Assembly (NCBI RefSeq): GCF_030272615.1
Contig: NC_081413.1
Coordinates: forward strand, 334,594,302-334,658,301
Direction of reading: 5' to 3'
From: Cryptomeria japonica
Taxonomy: Eukaryota; Streptophyta; Pinopsida; Cupressales; Cupressaceae
DNA length: 64,000 nt
A program made the position numbers and the translations under genes. Shown here piece by piece: positions 23,445 to 33,921 of this stretch. Under the pieces are notes generated by a model. That model had not been told where the DNA came from and did no database searches. It saw nothing but the letters and a program-made list of their open reading frames with translations. Position 1 is the stretch's first letter. The number at the start of each line of letters is the position of its first letter.

Positions 23445-23615
23445 GGGGGGGTTCCACATGGACCCCACGTGGCCCGCATGGTAGCTCACGCTACCATTGG
23501 TAGCGCTGCTACCAAATGGTAGCAAGTGGCTGCCATGGGCAGCACTGCTACCATTTGGTAGCAGTCCGCTACCATGGTAGCAGACGCTACACCCCGTGGT
23601 GGGGGTTTATCCCCT
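23445..23615. repeat. GC-rich GGTAGC/GCTACC palindrome block (expanded version)
   Basis: It contains the left LTR's words plus about 60 extra bases (GCTACCAAATGGTAGC, GGCTGCCATGGGCAGC, GCTACCATTTGGTAGC). Each is a near-perfect palindrome. Expansion or loss happened after, or during, copying of this one insertion. Confidence 0.8.
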
Positions 23616-25504
23616 TCATGAGGGTTCTTGTTGTTTTTTCTGTTTTATATTTAAAAAAAATTTATTTACTATCAAAAGAATCACACAGTAAATAAAAAAT
23701 ACAGTCTCCCAGAGACTTTAAAATTTCGTTTTCCAGCAGCAAGGTTTTCTCACATTTAAATTTTTTTTTCTTTTAAAATCAAACACCATCATGGCAAGGA
23801 AGATTGATTTACACAAATTAATATCAAATCAAAACCCCATAAAAGTAAAACAATAATAAACTAAAAACCCCCAAATTTTCTTTCATTCACAGTCACTAAA
23901 ATATATATTTTTTCCAGATGGTTTAAAATAATAGTATGAGAAATTTTATTGCAAGAACATGATTTTCTAAATACCCAAAACAACTTCCAGATGGGCAGGA
24001 TTTATTCAAAACCCATAAACCTTTTAAACATTCTTGATCCAAAAACAACCAATATGGATTATATTTTTTTTAAAAACAAACAGAATTTCATGAGGAAGAA
24101 ACAAACACATTTTTTTTTTGATTCACAATGAAATAAGGGATAAACAAGAAACCTACCTCCTTTAGCTTTCCTGGCAAGAATTTGAAGATGAGCCCAACCT
24201 GCCATTCCAGAAGGCTCCATTCTCCTTCCAAAAATTTCTCCATCCCCCTTTTTTTTTTAAATTTGTTTTTTTTTCCTTCTCCAAAAATTCCAACCCCCAA
24301 AATAATTTTTCAACTTAGGTTAAATGGAAAGCCCCTTTTGACCTAATTTCTAATTTCAAAATTTAAGCCCTTTTTAAATAAAAAGAAATGATAATTCTTT
24401 TCAACTATTAAATTAATTTAACTTGATTTTCTAATTAATATACTTCTCTCTTATTTAATCTTAGTTTTAATTTCTCAATATTAACTAAGCCAATATTTAT
24501 ATTTCGAACTATTGACAAGGGTAAAGTATTTAAATTAAATTAATTTCCAAAATCAACCTTCTACACTATATCAACTTAACAAATTAAAAATGATTTTCTT
24601 TAAATAATAAAATTTACCCTTTCATTTCCAAAATGCAAAAGTGGTTAAAATTATTTCTATTTCCAAATGACTTTTAAATCTCCTTTTTTAAAAACGCATA
24701 AACTAATTAAATTCATTATTTAAAATTAACTATTAAATTAAACTCGCTACACATAATAAAGCGATCTTTTAAATAAATGACTAATCTCATGAAGGAAACC
24801 TATTTATTTTAATTCCTCAACTACTAATGCGTAAATGAACACATTAATTCAATTTAAATACTTAAGCTTGCTAAATATAAATAAAGCGATCTGTTAAATT
24901 AATGATCAATCATATAAAAGAAAACTATCTATTTTAAATTTCTCAATTACTAATGCGTACATCCACACATTAAATTGAATTAAATACTTGGGATAAAATA
25001 CTTCATTCCCCACATGCAAGGCATGCAAACCAAGAAAGTCCACCAACCACATGATACGCAACCCAAACGACAAAGGAACCCTATGGACCACACACGATGC
25101 TCACCTGATCATGGCTAAGGCAGGATGAGAGTTTTATGACCACCTAATCCAAATCCTAAGGATGAAGGAGGTATACTCAACCTTGCGAATCCTGAAGGAG
25201 ATGAACCTCGCACCTAGGCGGTATAGTACCTGCAATCTCCTGCAACCATGAGTGACGCAAACATACATATATATACATATTAAATGAAGGCGTTAGCTCG
25301 AGATTTATAACAATAATTAGGGAACAATTTACATTTACACAAGAATCGATGCAAAAGCATAATAATAGGTACGCACAATATTCATATAGTCTAATCTACA
25401 ACATTATATAATAGTAAATCCACCATTCAAGAATACCACATAGGAAGTCAACCAAGGTCAAATGGGTTTTACAAGGCCGACTAGGGTATGGGCATTACAA
25501 GTCA

Positions 25505-25509
25505 CACCA

Positions 25510-25570
<61 letters not shown>

Positions 25571-25787
25571 ATGAAAGTGTTAGCTCGAGATTAATAACAA
25601 GAATCAGGAGAACAATTAAACTTACATAAGAATCTATGCGAAAGCACATTAACAGGTACGCACAATAATCACAATATCTGACTACAACATTACATAATGG
25701 TTAATCAACCATCCAAGAATGCCACATAGAAAAAGTCAACCAAGGTCAAACTAGTTTTACAAAGCTGACTAGGGTAAGGGCACTACA
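25505..25787 (-). repeat. Last piece of the layer 2 solo LTR
   Basis: Colinear with about 17003-17247 and 25255-25499 of the complete LTRs, ending GGGTAAGGGCACTACA instead of GGGGCATTACA. It includes an expanded TA microsatellite. Confidence 0.85.
25511..25567. repeat. (TA)n microsatellite
   Basis: About 28 uninterrupted TA units. The sister LTRs have only a short TACATATATATACATA stretch at this place, so this is a lineage-specific expansion. Confidence 0.95.
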
Positions 25788-25792
25788 ACAAC

Positions 25793-26091
25793 ATACATAG
25801 ATCATAAACATTATATCCAAAACTACAATCCATAATATTCACATACCAGACAAATGCAAAGAATTTTTCCACTAGGACATTAAAAACTCTTTCTTCCATA
25901 AATACTATTTCCTACATATTGAAACTTCCACTATACCAACCTTATAGAAACACCTCAACATCTTCACTAGACCCCACAAAAATACTATGACAAACAATCT
26001 CACACCATCTAGAACATATGGTGACATCAATGACAACACAAGATAGGTTGACATCAATGATAACACAACACAACAACTCAAGTTTCCAACA
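25793..26091 (-). repeat. Remaining piece of the left (3') LTR of the layer 1 Copia element
   Basis: Aligns with 33100-33399. Its right end CCAACA at 26091 is the minus-strand LTR start TGTTGG. It is followed by the polypurine tract. Confidence 0.85.
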
Positions 26092-26102
26092 TTCTCGCCC
26101 TT
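26092..26102 (-). other. Polypurine tract of the layer 1 Copia element
   Basis: On the minus strand, AAAGGGCGAGAA runs directly into the LTR start TGTTGGAAAC. Confidence 0.65.
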
Positions 26103-26369
26103 TATTATTGATGGAAACACCAACAATAACAAAGAAAACTAAACATACAACTAATCTCTCTCCCAATATAGATCTCTCACCCTTTTCTATCAAGGACAAC
26201 GTGTATACTATTGAACTCTTTCTCCCCTTTATTGATAAGACTCTGATAGTTGCAACATTCATTGCTTCCCTTGAGAGTAGTCAGCACATATATCCAAGAG
26301 AAAAAGATGAAAATTAGAACTCCCCTAGACAGATGCTCCACTTGAATGCATGTAGTTTAAAAAAGAGAA

Positions 26370-29300
26370 GCAATAACCCTCAACTTTTGTTAGAGATACT
26401 CAAAGGAATCCTTCACCAAATGCCTTAGTAAAGATATATGCAATCTGTTCCTTACTAGGTACACACTCCAGTCTAAATTCTTAATCTACAACCTTCCTTC
26501 TTAATAAATGACACTAGATTGCAATGTGTTTAGTCCTTGGATGCATCACTAAATTCTTTGAAATGTTAATAGCACTTGTATTAGCACACATGATAGGAAT
26601 TGCCCCATAATACCTCACCTTAATATCACTAAGAGTTCACTTCATTCACATAACTTGAGTACAACAAGAAGTTGTTGCAATGTATTCTACCTCTATAGTG
26701 GACAATGCACTAAATCCTCTTTCTTACTAAACTAAGAGACCAATCTGTCACCCAAGAAAAATGTTCAACCACTTGTACTTCTCCTGTCATCAACTGATTT
26801 GACCCAATCAACATGTGTATATTCTTATAAAGTGAAATCATTATCCTTTTTATACCATAATCCATAATCCAAAGTCCCTTTCAAATATCTAAATATCATT
26901 TTCACATCCTGATCGTGAGATTACCTAGGATTAGCTTGATATCTGAAAACCAAATAGATAGCTTGCATAATATCCAGTCTTGAAGAAATCAAATTTAACA
27001 ATCCTCCAATCATAGATCTATATCTTTTCTGATCAACAACTAGAGATCCATCACCCTTTCTTAACTTACAACTAGTAGCCATAGGGGTTGCAACAGGTTT
27101 AGAATTATCCATCTCAAACTTCTTTAACATCTCCTTGATATACTTGGTTTGAAAAAAATGCCTTTTTCTAACTCAGTAACTTGAATGCCAAAGAAAAATG
27201 ACAACTCACCTACCATAGACATATCAAATTCCTTTTGCACATTTTCTAAAAACTTCCTACATGCACTATCATCTCCTCCAAATATGATATCATCAATATA
27301 CACAACAACAATCAATAGTTTATCACCTTCAATTTTGAAATAATATTGCTAACTATAGTACCTTTTATGAAGTTTTGCTACAACAAATACCTATCCAACC
27401 TTTCATACCAAGCTCTTGGAGCTTGCTTGAGTCCATAAAGTGCCTTTCTTGAGTCTACAAACCATATCTAGATCTTAAGAAAACTTGAAACCATCTAGTT
27501 ATTCAATGTATAACTCTTCTTGAAGTTCTCCATTCAAGAATGTTGTCTTGACATCCATTTGATACACAATAAAGTTCTTGTAAGTAGAAAATGCAAGAAA
27601 CATCCTTATAGCCTCCATTATTGCAATCGAAAATTTTTTCGTTATATCTTTTTAATCTTCATTTATCTTGTTTTGGAACACCCACTTAGTTCTTATCACA
27701 TTCTTATCCACCGGTCTAGGTACCAATCACCATGTTTTATTTTTCTCTATTTTATTTAGCCTCTCTTCCATTGCCTTAATCCAAATTTCATCCTTTGATT
27801 CTGCATAGGTCTTTGGTTCCACCTGAGATAAGAAGCAATAGTTTTCTTGATAACTGTTTTCTATAATTCTTCTTCTTGTTTGAACTCCTTTACTCTTTTC
27901 TCTAATAATATGTTCCTCTAAAGGATTCTTCCTCACATATTTTGCTGGTGTATTCAGAGTCTGTTCAAGTTCCTTTAATTCTGCACTAGTTTCTTATTTC
28001 TCTTTCAAAACAACATTCTCTTATGTAACAACCAAAATAACTTCTATCTCAGTCTTAGATTCAGGTACAATCTTAGTTTGATTCCATTCTTCACTAACTA
28101 GAATATTTGTACTCTCTGCAATCTTGTTTAGCCTCTTGTTGTAACATTGGTATGTCTTACTCCTTATAGAATATCCTAATAATATTAATTCATCTAATCT
28201 TTCATCAAAATTCCCTAGATCATATTCATCTCTCCTTACGTGGAATTTTCTTCCAAATTTTTTGAAATAGTTGACTATAGGAGGTCTTCCATTCCATAGC
28301 TCATAGGGTATCTTTGTGTTATTTACTCTTATCTAAACCCTATCAAAGATATAAACAATAATATGAATGAACTCTTTCCAATATACTCTAGGTAGGTTAG
28401 CATACTTCATTGTAGTTCTAACCATTTCATCGACAATCCCAATATTTCTTTCTATAATTCCATATTTTTTACAAGTCCTAGAGGTAGAAAAATGTCTACT
28501 AATACCATACTCCTCATAGAATCTATCAAATTTATTTGAAGTAAACTCTCCTCCTCTATCAGATATTAAAAACTTGATTTTAGTATCAACTTGATTCTCA
28601 ATCATAGATTTGAATATTTGAAACCTTTCTAAAGATTTAAATTTTTCTCTCAAGAAAGTAACCCATGTTATTATAGAATAATCATCAATAAGAAACATGA
28701 AATACCCTTCAACATTCAATCCTCTTTTCCTTGCAGGTCCACAAATATTTGTATGAACCAACTCCAAGGGTTTTGAACTAGAATACTCCTTGTTCTTAAA
28801 TTTCCTCTTTGTTTGCTTTCCCAACTAACATTCCTTGCACATATTATCAACAAGTTTGATAACCTTTTATGAATATTTGACAACATGAGTATAACAAATC
28901 TTCACCATATTGTCAAAATTGATGTGTCCCATCCTTTTGTACCACAACCAACATTCACTACTCTAAATCAACATACAACTACTACCACTATTATCCTTCA
29001 CATAGTAAACATTGACATTAGTTCTTATACTTTCAACAACTAATATTCCAAAACTTCCTCTTCTAGTCTCACATTTAGACCTACTAATATAAGTTTATAG
29101 ATCTTACTACACATCTGACTCACACACAAAATATTATGTCTCAAACCCTTAATATGATAAACATCACTAGTCTTATGCCTAACATCAATTGAAATAGTAC
29201 ATTTACCACAAATAGGTGCAACTTCCTCACTTACAAATTTCACTGATCCACCATCATAATTTTCAAAATCAATCAAATTTAGTTATCACTTGTCATATGA

Positions 29301-30408
29301 TTTGAACATCCAGAGTCAATTATCCATGTCTTAGGTTCTACTTTTGCATGTAGTGTAGTCTTTTCATTCTCTAGTTTTTCACTATTCTTCACATCTTCTA
29401 GATTATTAGACTTTTCATCACTCTTCTCCTCTATAGCTAAAAAAATGATTCTTCATTTGAGTCATTTACATCTTCTTCCTCAGATGAATGAGTCTCCATT
29501 GAACAAAAATTATACTTAGATTTTTCTCTATCATCTATTCTCCTATTTCTATTATTCCATTTATGATTATCTCTTCCCTTATTACCATCATCAAATCTTC
29601 TATCATAGTCTTCTCTATAAGTACATCAAGAAGCATAATGATCAATTCTTCCATAATTGAAACATTTGAAGCGTAACTTACCTTTGTACTTTATAAATCC
29701 TTTATTCAATCTTCTTACAACATTTTCATCTATCTCATCCATGCCATTGCTTGATTCAAGTCCATCTTCAATGTCCCTACTAGACTTGAATGCAACATCT
29801 TTCTTCTCATTCTGAAAATCATCTAGCTCAAAAATCTCAATTGTAAGCCATACAAGTGATCTAAGGTGTACTTAGTCCATATCATGGCTTTTTTTAATAG
29901 CATACATCTTAGGCTTGTAGCATTTAGGCAGTGTCAACATTGCTTTTCTCACAAATTCACTTTCTTCTAACTTACCACCAATACCCTTAATTTCACTCAC
30001 AATCCCATTTACCTCATGTATATAGGTCTCATCATTCTCATCATTAGACATCCTTAGGTTCTCAAACTTGTGCTTTATATTTTTCAACTTGTCTTTCTTT
30101 TTCTTCTCATCACCTTCATATACACTACTCAACTTCTCTAAACTTCTTTAGTAGAATTCACCCCAAAACATTTAGCAAATATCACATCACTTAAACAATT
30201 TACAATTGCAACTTTATCCTTCACATTATTATAATGTTCCTTAACCTCATCTAAATCTTGAGGACCATTTTCCAGAGCAATATACCCATTCTTGTTACTC
30301 CCACATATTTCAGCCAGTAGAGATTCCATGTCATTCCATTATTTCCTTCCAATAAGAGTAACTTGTGTCATCGAACCTTGGTACTTTGAAATTAACTTCC
30401 TGTACCAT
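26370..30408 (-). pseudogene. Decayed Copia gag-pol
   Basis: Minus-strand order: gag from ATG at 30408 (MVQEVNFKVPRFDD) to about 29872; a damaged CCHC knuckle near 29690-29640 (CFNYGRIDHYAS, then a stop where the next residues should be); protease WIIDSGCSNHMTS at about 29335-29285; GAG-pre-integrase at 29276-28840; integrase core at 28824-28333 with ISDRGGEF and the glutamate region near ERNIG; reverse transcriptase at about 27936-26921 with YIDDIIFGG; RNase H at about 26870-26600 with several stops. Frames shift repeatedly and stop codons are common, so no functional product is expected. Order protease-integrase-polymerase is diagnostic for Copia (Ty1 type). The end at 26370 is approximate. 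Confidence 0.8.
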
Positions 30409-30662
30409 TTTGGATCTTCCTAAAGTGGTTAAACTTCTTAAGAGGAGCCAAGATTTGATACCAATTGTTGAACACACCACAAGAATGGGAGGGGAGGGGT
30501 GAATTAGTCTGAAACTCAAAACACATTCTAATTTATTAAAATTCAAACCATACTTACTTGTTACTATCATTATGAAACATGAAAAGACAAACCAAAATAT
30601 ACACATGAACACTAGATTTACATGGAAAACCCTAAACAAAGAAAAACCATGGTGATAATAAA
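30399..30662 (-). repeat. First copy of a 264-bp duplication spanning the Copia leader, primer-binding site and LTR end
   Basis: Matches 31747-32012 with few differences (CTGTACCATTTTG... through ...AAAAACCA(T/C)GGTGA). It includes the gag start, the primer-binding site at 30444-30463 and about 195 bp of LTR from 30466. The LTR alignment then breaks off. Confidence 0.85.
30444..30463 (-). other. Primer-binding site of the layer 1 Copia element (first copy)
   Basis: On the minus strand TGGTATCAAATCTTGGCTCC follows the LTR end TTCAACA after two bases. It resembles the tRNA-iMet type TGGTATCAGAGC with substitutions. A second copy is at 31793-31812. Confidence 0.75.
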
Positions 30663-31746
30663 GCACTGAGAGGGGGGATCAATGACACCAAAAACAATAC
30701 TACTTTAAACATTGACCGGTAGATATACTTAACAAGTTTACTCAATACTATGCAAGCAATCCAAAATGATATTAAAGCATCCACAATAAGTAAAACATCC
30801 ACCATAACACAAGTGTTTATACGTGGAAAACCCAAATGGGAAAAACCATGGTGAGATGGGACTCACAAGTTAACTATCTACAATAATAGGTAACTAAATG
30901 GTTAAGGTCTTACAAAAGTGCTCTGCTAGGAGTGAATCCTATTACAGATCCCAAAGCTTTGTTAGGAGCTATACCCTATTAAAGGTAGTACCCTATTAGG
31001 AGTAACCTTGGTAGAGGATTTTTGAATCCAAACTAATGGATCACCTTGTTAAAGGATTTGTACAATGAAGCTTGTTAGAGCTTACTCGGTTAGGGGATTT
31101 GACTGTTGTAGTGATTAGAAAACAATAGGTGGTGTGATCTAGAAGCAGCACAACTTGCTTGAATAGATCCTCTTCTACGCACTCAAAACTGCATTACCAA
31201 CATATTATGCAACTTAACACTTCTATATTCGCATCAAATCATCTCATATCATATATCTAAAATAGTTCATCATAATGTCATTATATAGACATTTAGATTT
31301 CATGTCATCTTAGAAATTATATCACAATTTCCTAGGTGCAGTGTATCCGGACAATCAAACATAACTCATCACAAATTACTGCCAAAATTTGTCGGTTAGG
31401 ATAACTCATCACGATCGGTGATAACTCATCACACAATCAATGAATACCAGTTGGAACACCGATACTGGTTAGAGTTAACCTCTATCAACATATAAACCGA
31501 TTGTCCTCTGTTGCTTCTTTGATAATCTCCGTTGGATCTTCAAGTTGGTTTCGGGTCATTCTTGTATATACCAGTTGGCTACATGTACCGGTTTGACACC
31601 ATCATAAGATAAGATTTCAATATCGATTGCAATACAAGTAATCTTTAGAAGTAACTCTGGTAGAGAATGTGAACATATGTGTGTGTGTACATGCTCCATC
31701 AATGACAACATATGAAGTCATTCATTACAATCATCATCAAGCCAAC
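30653..31746 (-). mobile_element. LTR-like segment of a second Copia family
   Basis: On the minus strand it starts TGTTGGCTTGATG (31746) and ends with a CCCCCCTCTCAG-containing tail and TTATCA (30653). Such an end resembles the LTR ends of the element at 44201 (CTCTCAGTGATCC...). It carries GTGGAAAACCCAAATGGG and repeated CCTATTAGGAGTAACC-like words, like other Copia LTRs here. About 1.09 kb, with no matching 5-bp TSD: the flanks are CATGG and CCTGT. It sits exactly between the two copies of the 264-bp duplication. Confidence 0.55.
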
Positions 31747-32012
31747 ACCTGTACCATTTTGAATCTTCCTCAAGTGGTTAAACTTCTTAAGAGGAGCCAA
31801 GATTTGATACCAATTATTGAACACACCACAAGAATGAGAGGGGAGGGGTGAATTAGTCTGAACCTCAAAACCACATTCTAATTTATTAAAATTCAAACCA
31901 TACTTACTTGTTACTATCATTATGAAACATGAAAAGATGAAGCAAAATATACACATGAACACCAAATTTACATGGAAAACCCTAAACAAGGAAAAACCAC
32001 GGTGAGAATAAA
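31747..32012 (-). repeat. Second copy of the 264-bp duplication
   Basis: Contains the second primer-binding site (31793-31812) and runs without a break into the full right LTR, so this copy is the original context of the 5' LTR. Confidence 0.85.
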
Positions 32013-33399
32013 ACTCACAATATGAATAATTGATTATAATGTTTAGGTCAGAGGCCATGGAGCTTCCTCTAAAAGGACTTGCAATACAAAGGCACGCAAC
32101 CTTAGGGCAAGATACAAAGGAATTGTAAAATTGAAACTCATTATCTCAAGGCAAGATACAAATGAATGCATTAGCTACCAAAAGGAACATGCCTTCTTCC
32201 AATAAGTGTAGAGGATCAATGAACTAAAATGAACAAGATATCCTAATCATAAAATTGTCCTTGAACCATTGTATGAAGTGACCAATGTCATGACAAACAC
32301 ATCTGACTTCAAACTCAATCTCAATGCTCTTCAGAACTATCTTTCACACTTTTTCTATACCAAATATTCTTGTGCATCATTCAAATCCATTTCACATCAA
32401 TTCACATACATCCCACACTCAAATCATACAAATATTGTCTTGTATATAGAATATAATTCATTAAAACCCTTAACAAGGTTCACCATAGACAAAATAAACA
32501 ATATTGCATAAATTTGGCCACTTAGACCTAAAATATCCATTTTGGTCCACTCTAAAAGATAGAGAAGAACCAAATACATCACAACACATCCTTTCTAATT
32601 CATTCTAGTTAACTTCACATGCTAACACATCCTCCAAGGTTGAAATCAAATGAAACACGTGTAGACAAACAATGTAGCACGCCAACCAATCATTCCAAAA
32701 ACATCTTCCAATTGTACAAAAACCAATGTAGATCTACACATGCCATAGTGAGACCAATATCAACCTTCAAAATCATCTACCAAAGTATATTTGGACCAAA
32801 AGGACATGATCCAGATAGGATACACTACCATGGTCAACCAAAAACAAGACCAACTGACAACACTGAGCTCAAAACATCACAAATTCACTTGTTGATCAAA
32901 TCATCATAAAAAAAAAAAACTAGAAAATTGCACAAACCAAATAATTATGTCCTCCAAGATGCAACACATGAATCCACAAATCAAAGGATGACCAAGAATT
33001 CTCTAAATTGATTCTGGCATACAACCACTATCAGAAACAACAACAACAACCACCTCTACCATTAGAGAAATAGAGAACATGTAGACTTGATAGTACAACA
33101 TACATAGATCATAAAAATTATATCCAGAGCTACACTCCATAATATTCACATACCAAAGGAATGCAAAGAATTCTTCCACTGGGAAATTAAAAACTCTTTC
33201 CTACATAAATATTGTTTCCTACATGTTGAAGCTTCCACTACACCAACCTTCTGAAAACATCTCAACATCTTTAGTAGACCCCACAACACTACTAGGAAAC
33301 TCACTTCTAGACCATTTGCAACATATGGTGACATCAATGACAACACAAGGTAGGTTTGACATCACTGGCAACACAACACAATAGCTCAAGTTTCTAACA
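31815..33399 (-). repeat. Right (5') LTR of the layer 1 Copia element
   Basis: About 1585 bp, from TATTGAACACACC (mutated from TGTTGAACAC) to CTAACA at 33399. The part 32886-33399 pairs with 1-210 plus 25793-26091. It contains ACAAC at 33095-33099, the unoccupied insertion site of the layer 2 element. Short frames here are not genes. Confidence 0.85.
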
Positions 33400-33404
33400 A
33401 AGAT
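33400..33404. repeat. Predicted TSD AAGAT of the layer 1 Copia element
   Basis: The five bases after the right LTR. The partner would lie outside the window, next to the unseen left LTR end, so this is a prediction. Confidence 0.4.
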
Positions 33405-33903
33405 TTAATTTGGTAAATATGTTACTGGAGTGGGCAAGGTCTACTTTCAAACTCAAAAAAATCCCTAAATGAGAGATATATAAATGAGAAATTAACACTA
33501 TATGAATTGTAACACCTAAAGTTGATATCATCTCTCCACAAGCCTATAATACTCTATAGAAATTAGATAATTAATTAAAAAATGTTCAATGTACAGGTGA
33601 TGCAAGAGACCAATTGACACATGAGCTAAGGAAATGACTAGCACAAATGATAGTACAACCAACAAATAAGATATATTAATTGTACAACCATATAAATTGT
33701 ACATTTTTTCATATGAAACTCCATGGAAGAGCCTCCAAAAAATAAAAATAAAATCATCTCCAAATACCAAATTTTTATATGTTAAAATTTGTCTCTTGAC
33801 GGGCATTTAAGCCAACTATGATATTTGTTTCCCTCTATTTTTAGCATTTTAAAGTGAATGTCACAATCCCCATGAATTCAAGAGAGAAAGGGAGAGGAAT
33901 AGC

Positions 33904-33921
33904 AAGCTCGATTTGATACCA
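33904..33921 (-). other. Possible primer-binding site and LTR junction of an older Copia remnant
   Basis: On the minus strand TGGTATCAAATCGAGCTT follows a possible LTR end GCTCCAACA at 33922. The first 12 bases equal those of the layer 1 site. If real, 33405-33921 is the leader of an older minus-strand element and its LTR extends right from 33922; I could not find the second LTR. Confidence 0.4.

Larger units (their letters stand above)
12785..25499 (-). mobile_element. Layer 3b: complete LARD-like non-autonomous LTR retrotransposon
   Basis: Two LTRs of 4463 and 4469 bp flank a 3783-bp internal region. The element lies on the minus strand: TTGGTATCAGAGC, a methionine-initiator primer-binding site, abuts the right LTR on the minus strand, and a purine run abuts the left LTR. 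No gag, protease, polymerase or integrase motif is visible on either strand. LTRs of about 4.5 kb around a non-coding core of about 3.5 kb are the published hallmark of LARDs (large retrotransposon derivatives). It inserted into an LTR of its own family. LTRs match closely along most of their length, so it is younger than the solo LTR it interrupts. Confidence 0.85.
21031..25499 (-). repeat. Right (5') LTR of the LARD-like element
   Basis: 4469 bp, TGTAATGCCTCG to GGGCATTACA. It is colinear with 12785-17247; the main length difference is in the palindrome block near 23475-23600, longer here. It is followed by the TSD AGTCA. Confidence 0.9.
211..25787 (-). mobile_element. Layer 2: solo LTR of the giant non-coding (LARD-like) family, with two nested insertions
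   Basis: It begins TGTAATGCCCCGCC at 211 and ends GGGCACTACA at 25787. Removing 437-9065 and 12785-25504 leaves about 4228 bp in three pieces (211-436, 9066-12784, 25505-25787) that are colinear with the complete LTRs at 12785-17247 and 21031-25499. Only one LTR is present between the two ACAAC copies. It is therefore a solo LTR, presumably left by recombination between two LTRs. The minus orientation is inferred from the primer-binding site of the complete family member. Confidence 0.85.
1..33399 (-). mobile_element. Layer 1: minus-strand Copia LTR retrotransposon, split by nested insertions, left end outside window
   Basis: The Copia order is recognisable on the minus strand: gag, CCHC knuckle, protease, integrase, reverse transcriptase, RNase H between about 30408 and 26370. 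The right (5') LTR is 31815-33399. The left (3') LTR is present as 1-210 and 25793-26091, and these two pieces align end to end with 32886-33399 of the right LTR. They are separated by the layer 2 insertion at 211-25787 (TSD ACAAC). The LTR starts TGTTGG/TGTTAG on the minus strand, and a polypurine tract lies at 26092-26102. The missing 1.07 kb of left LTR should lie just left of this window. The body is heavily decayed, so this is the oldest layer of the stack. Confidence 0.85.

Noticed and set aside
30331-30666. 111-codon minus-strand frame taken as a complete protein
   Set aside because: Its first part is LTR and primer-site sequence; only the part from ATG 30408 is gag.
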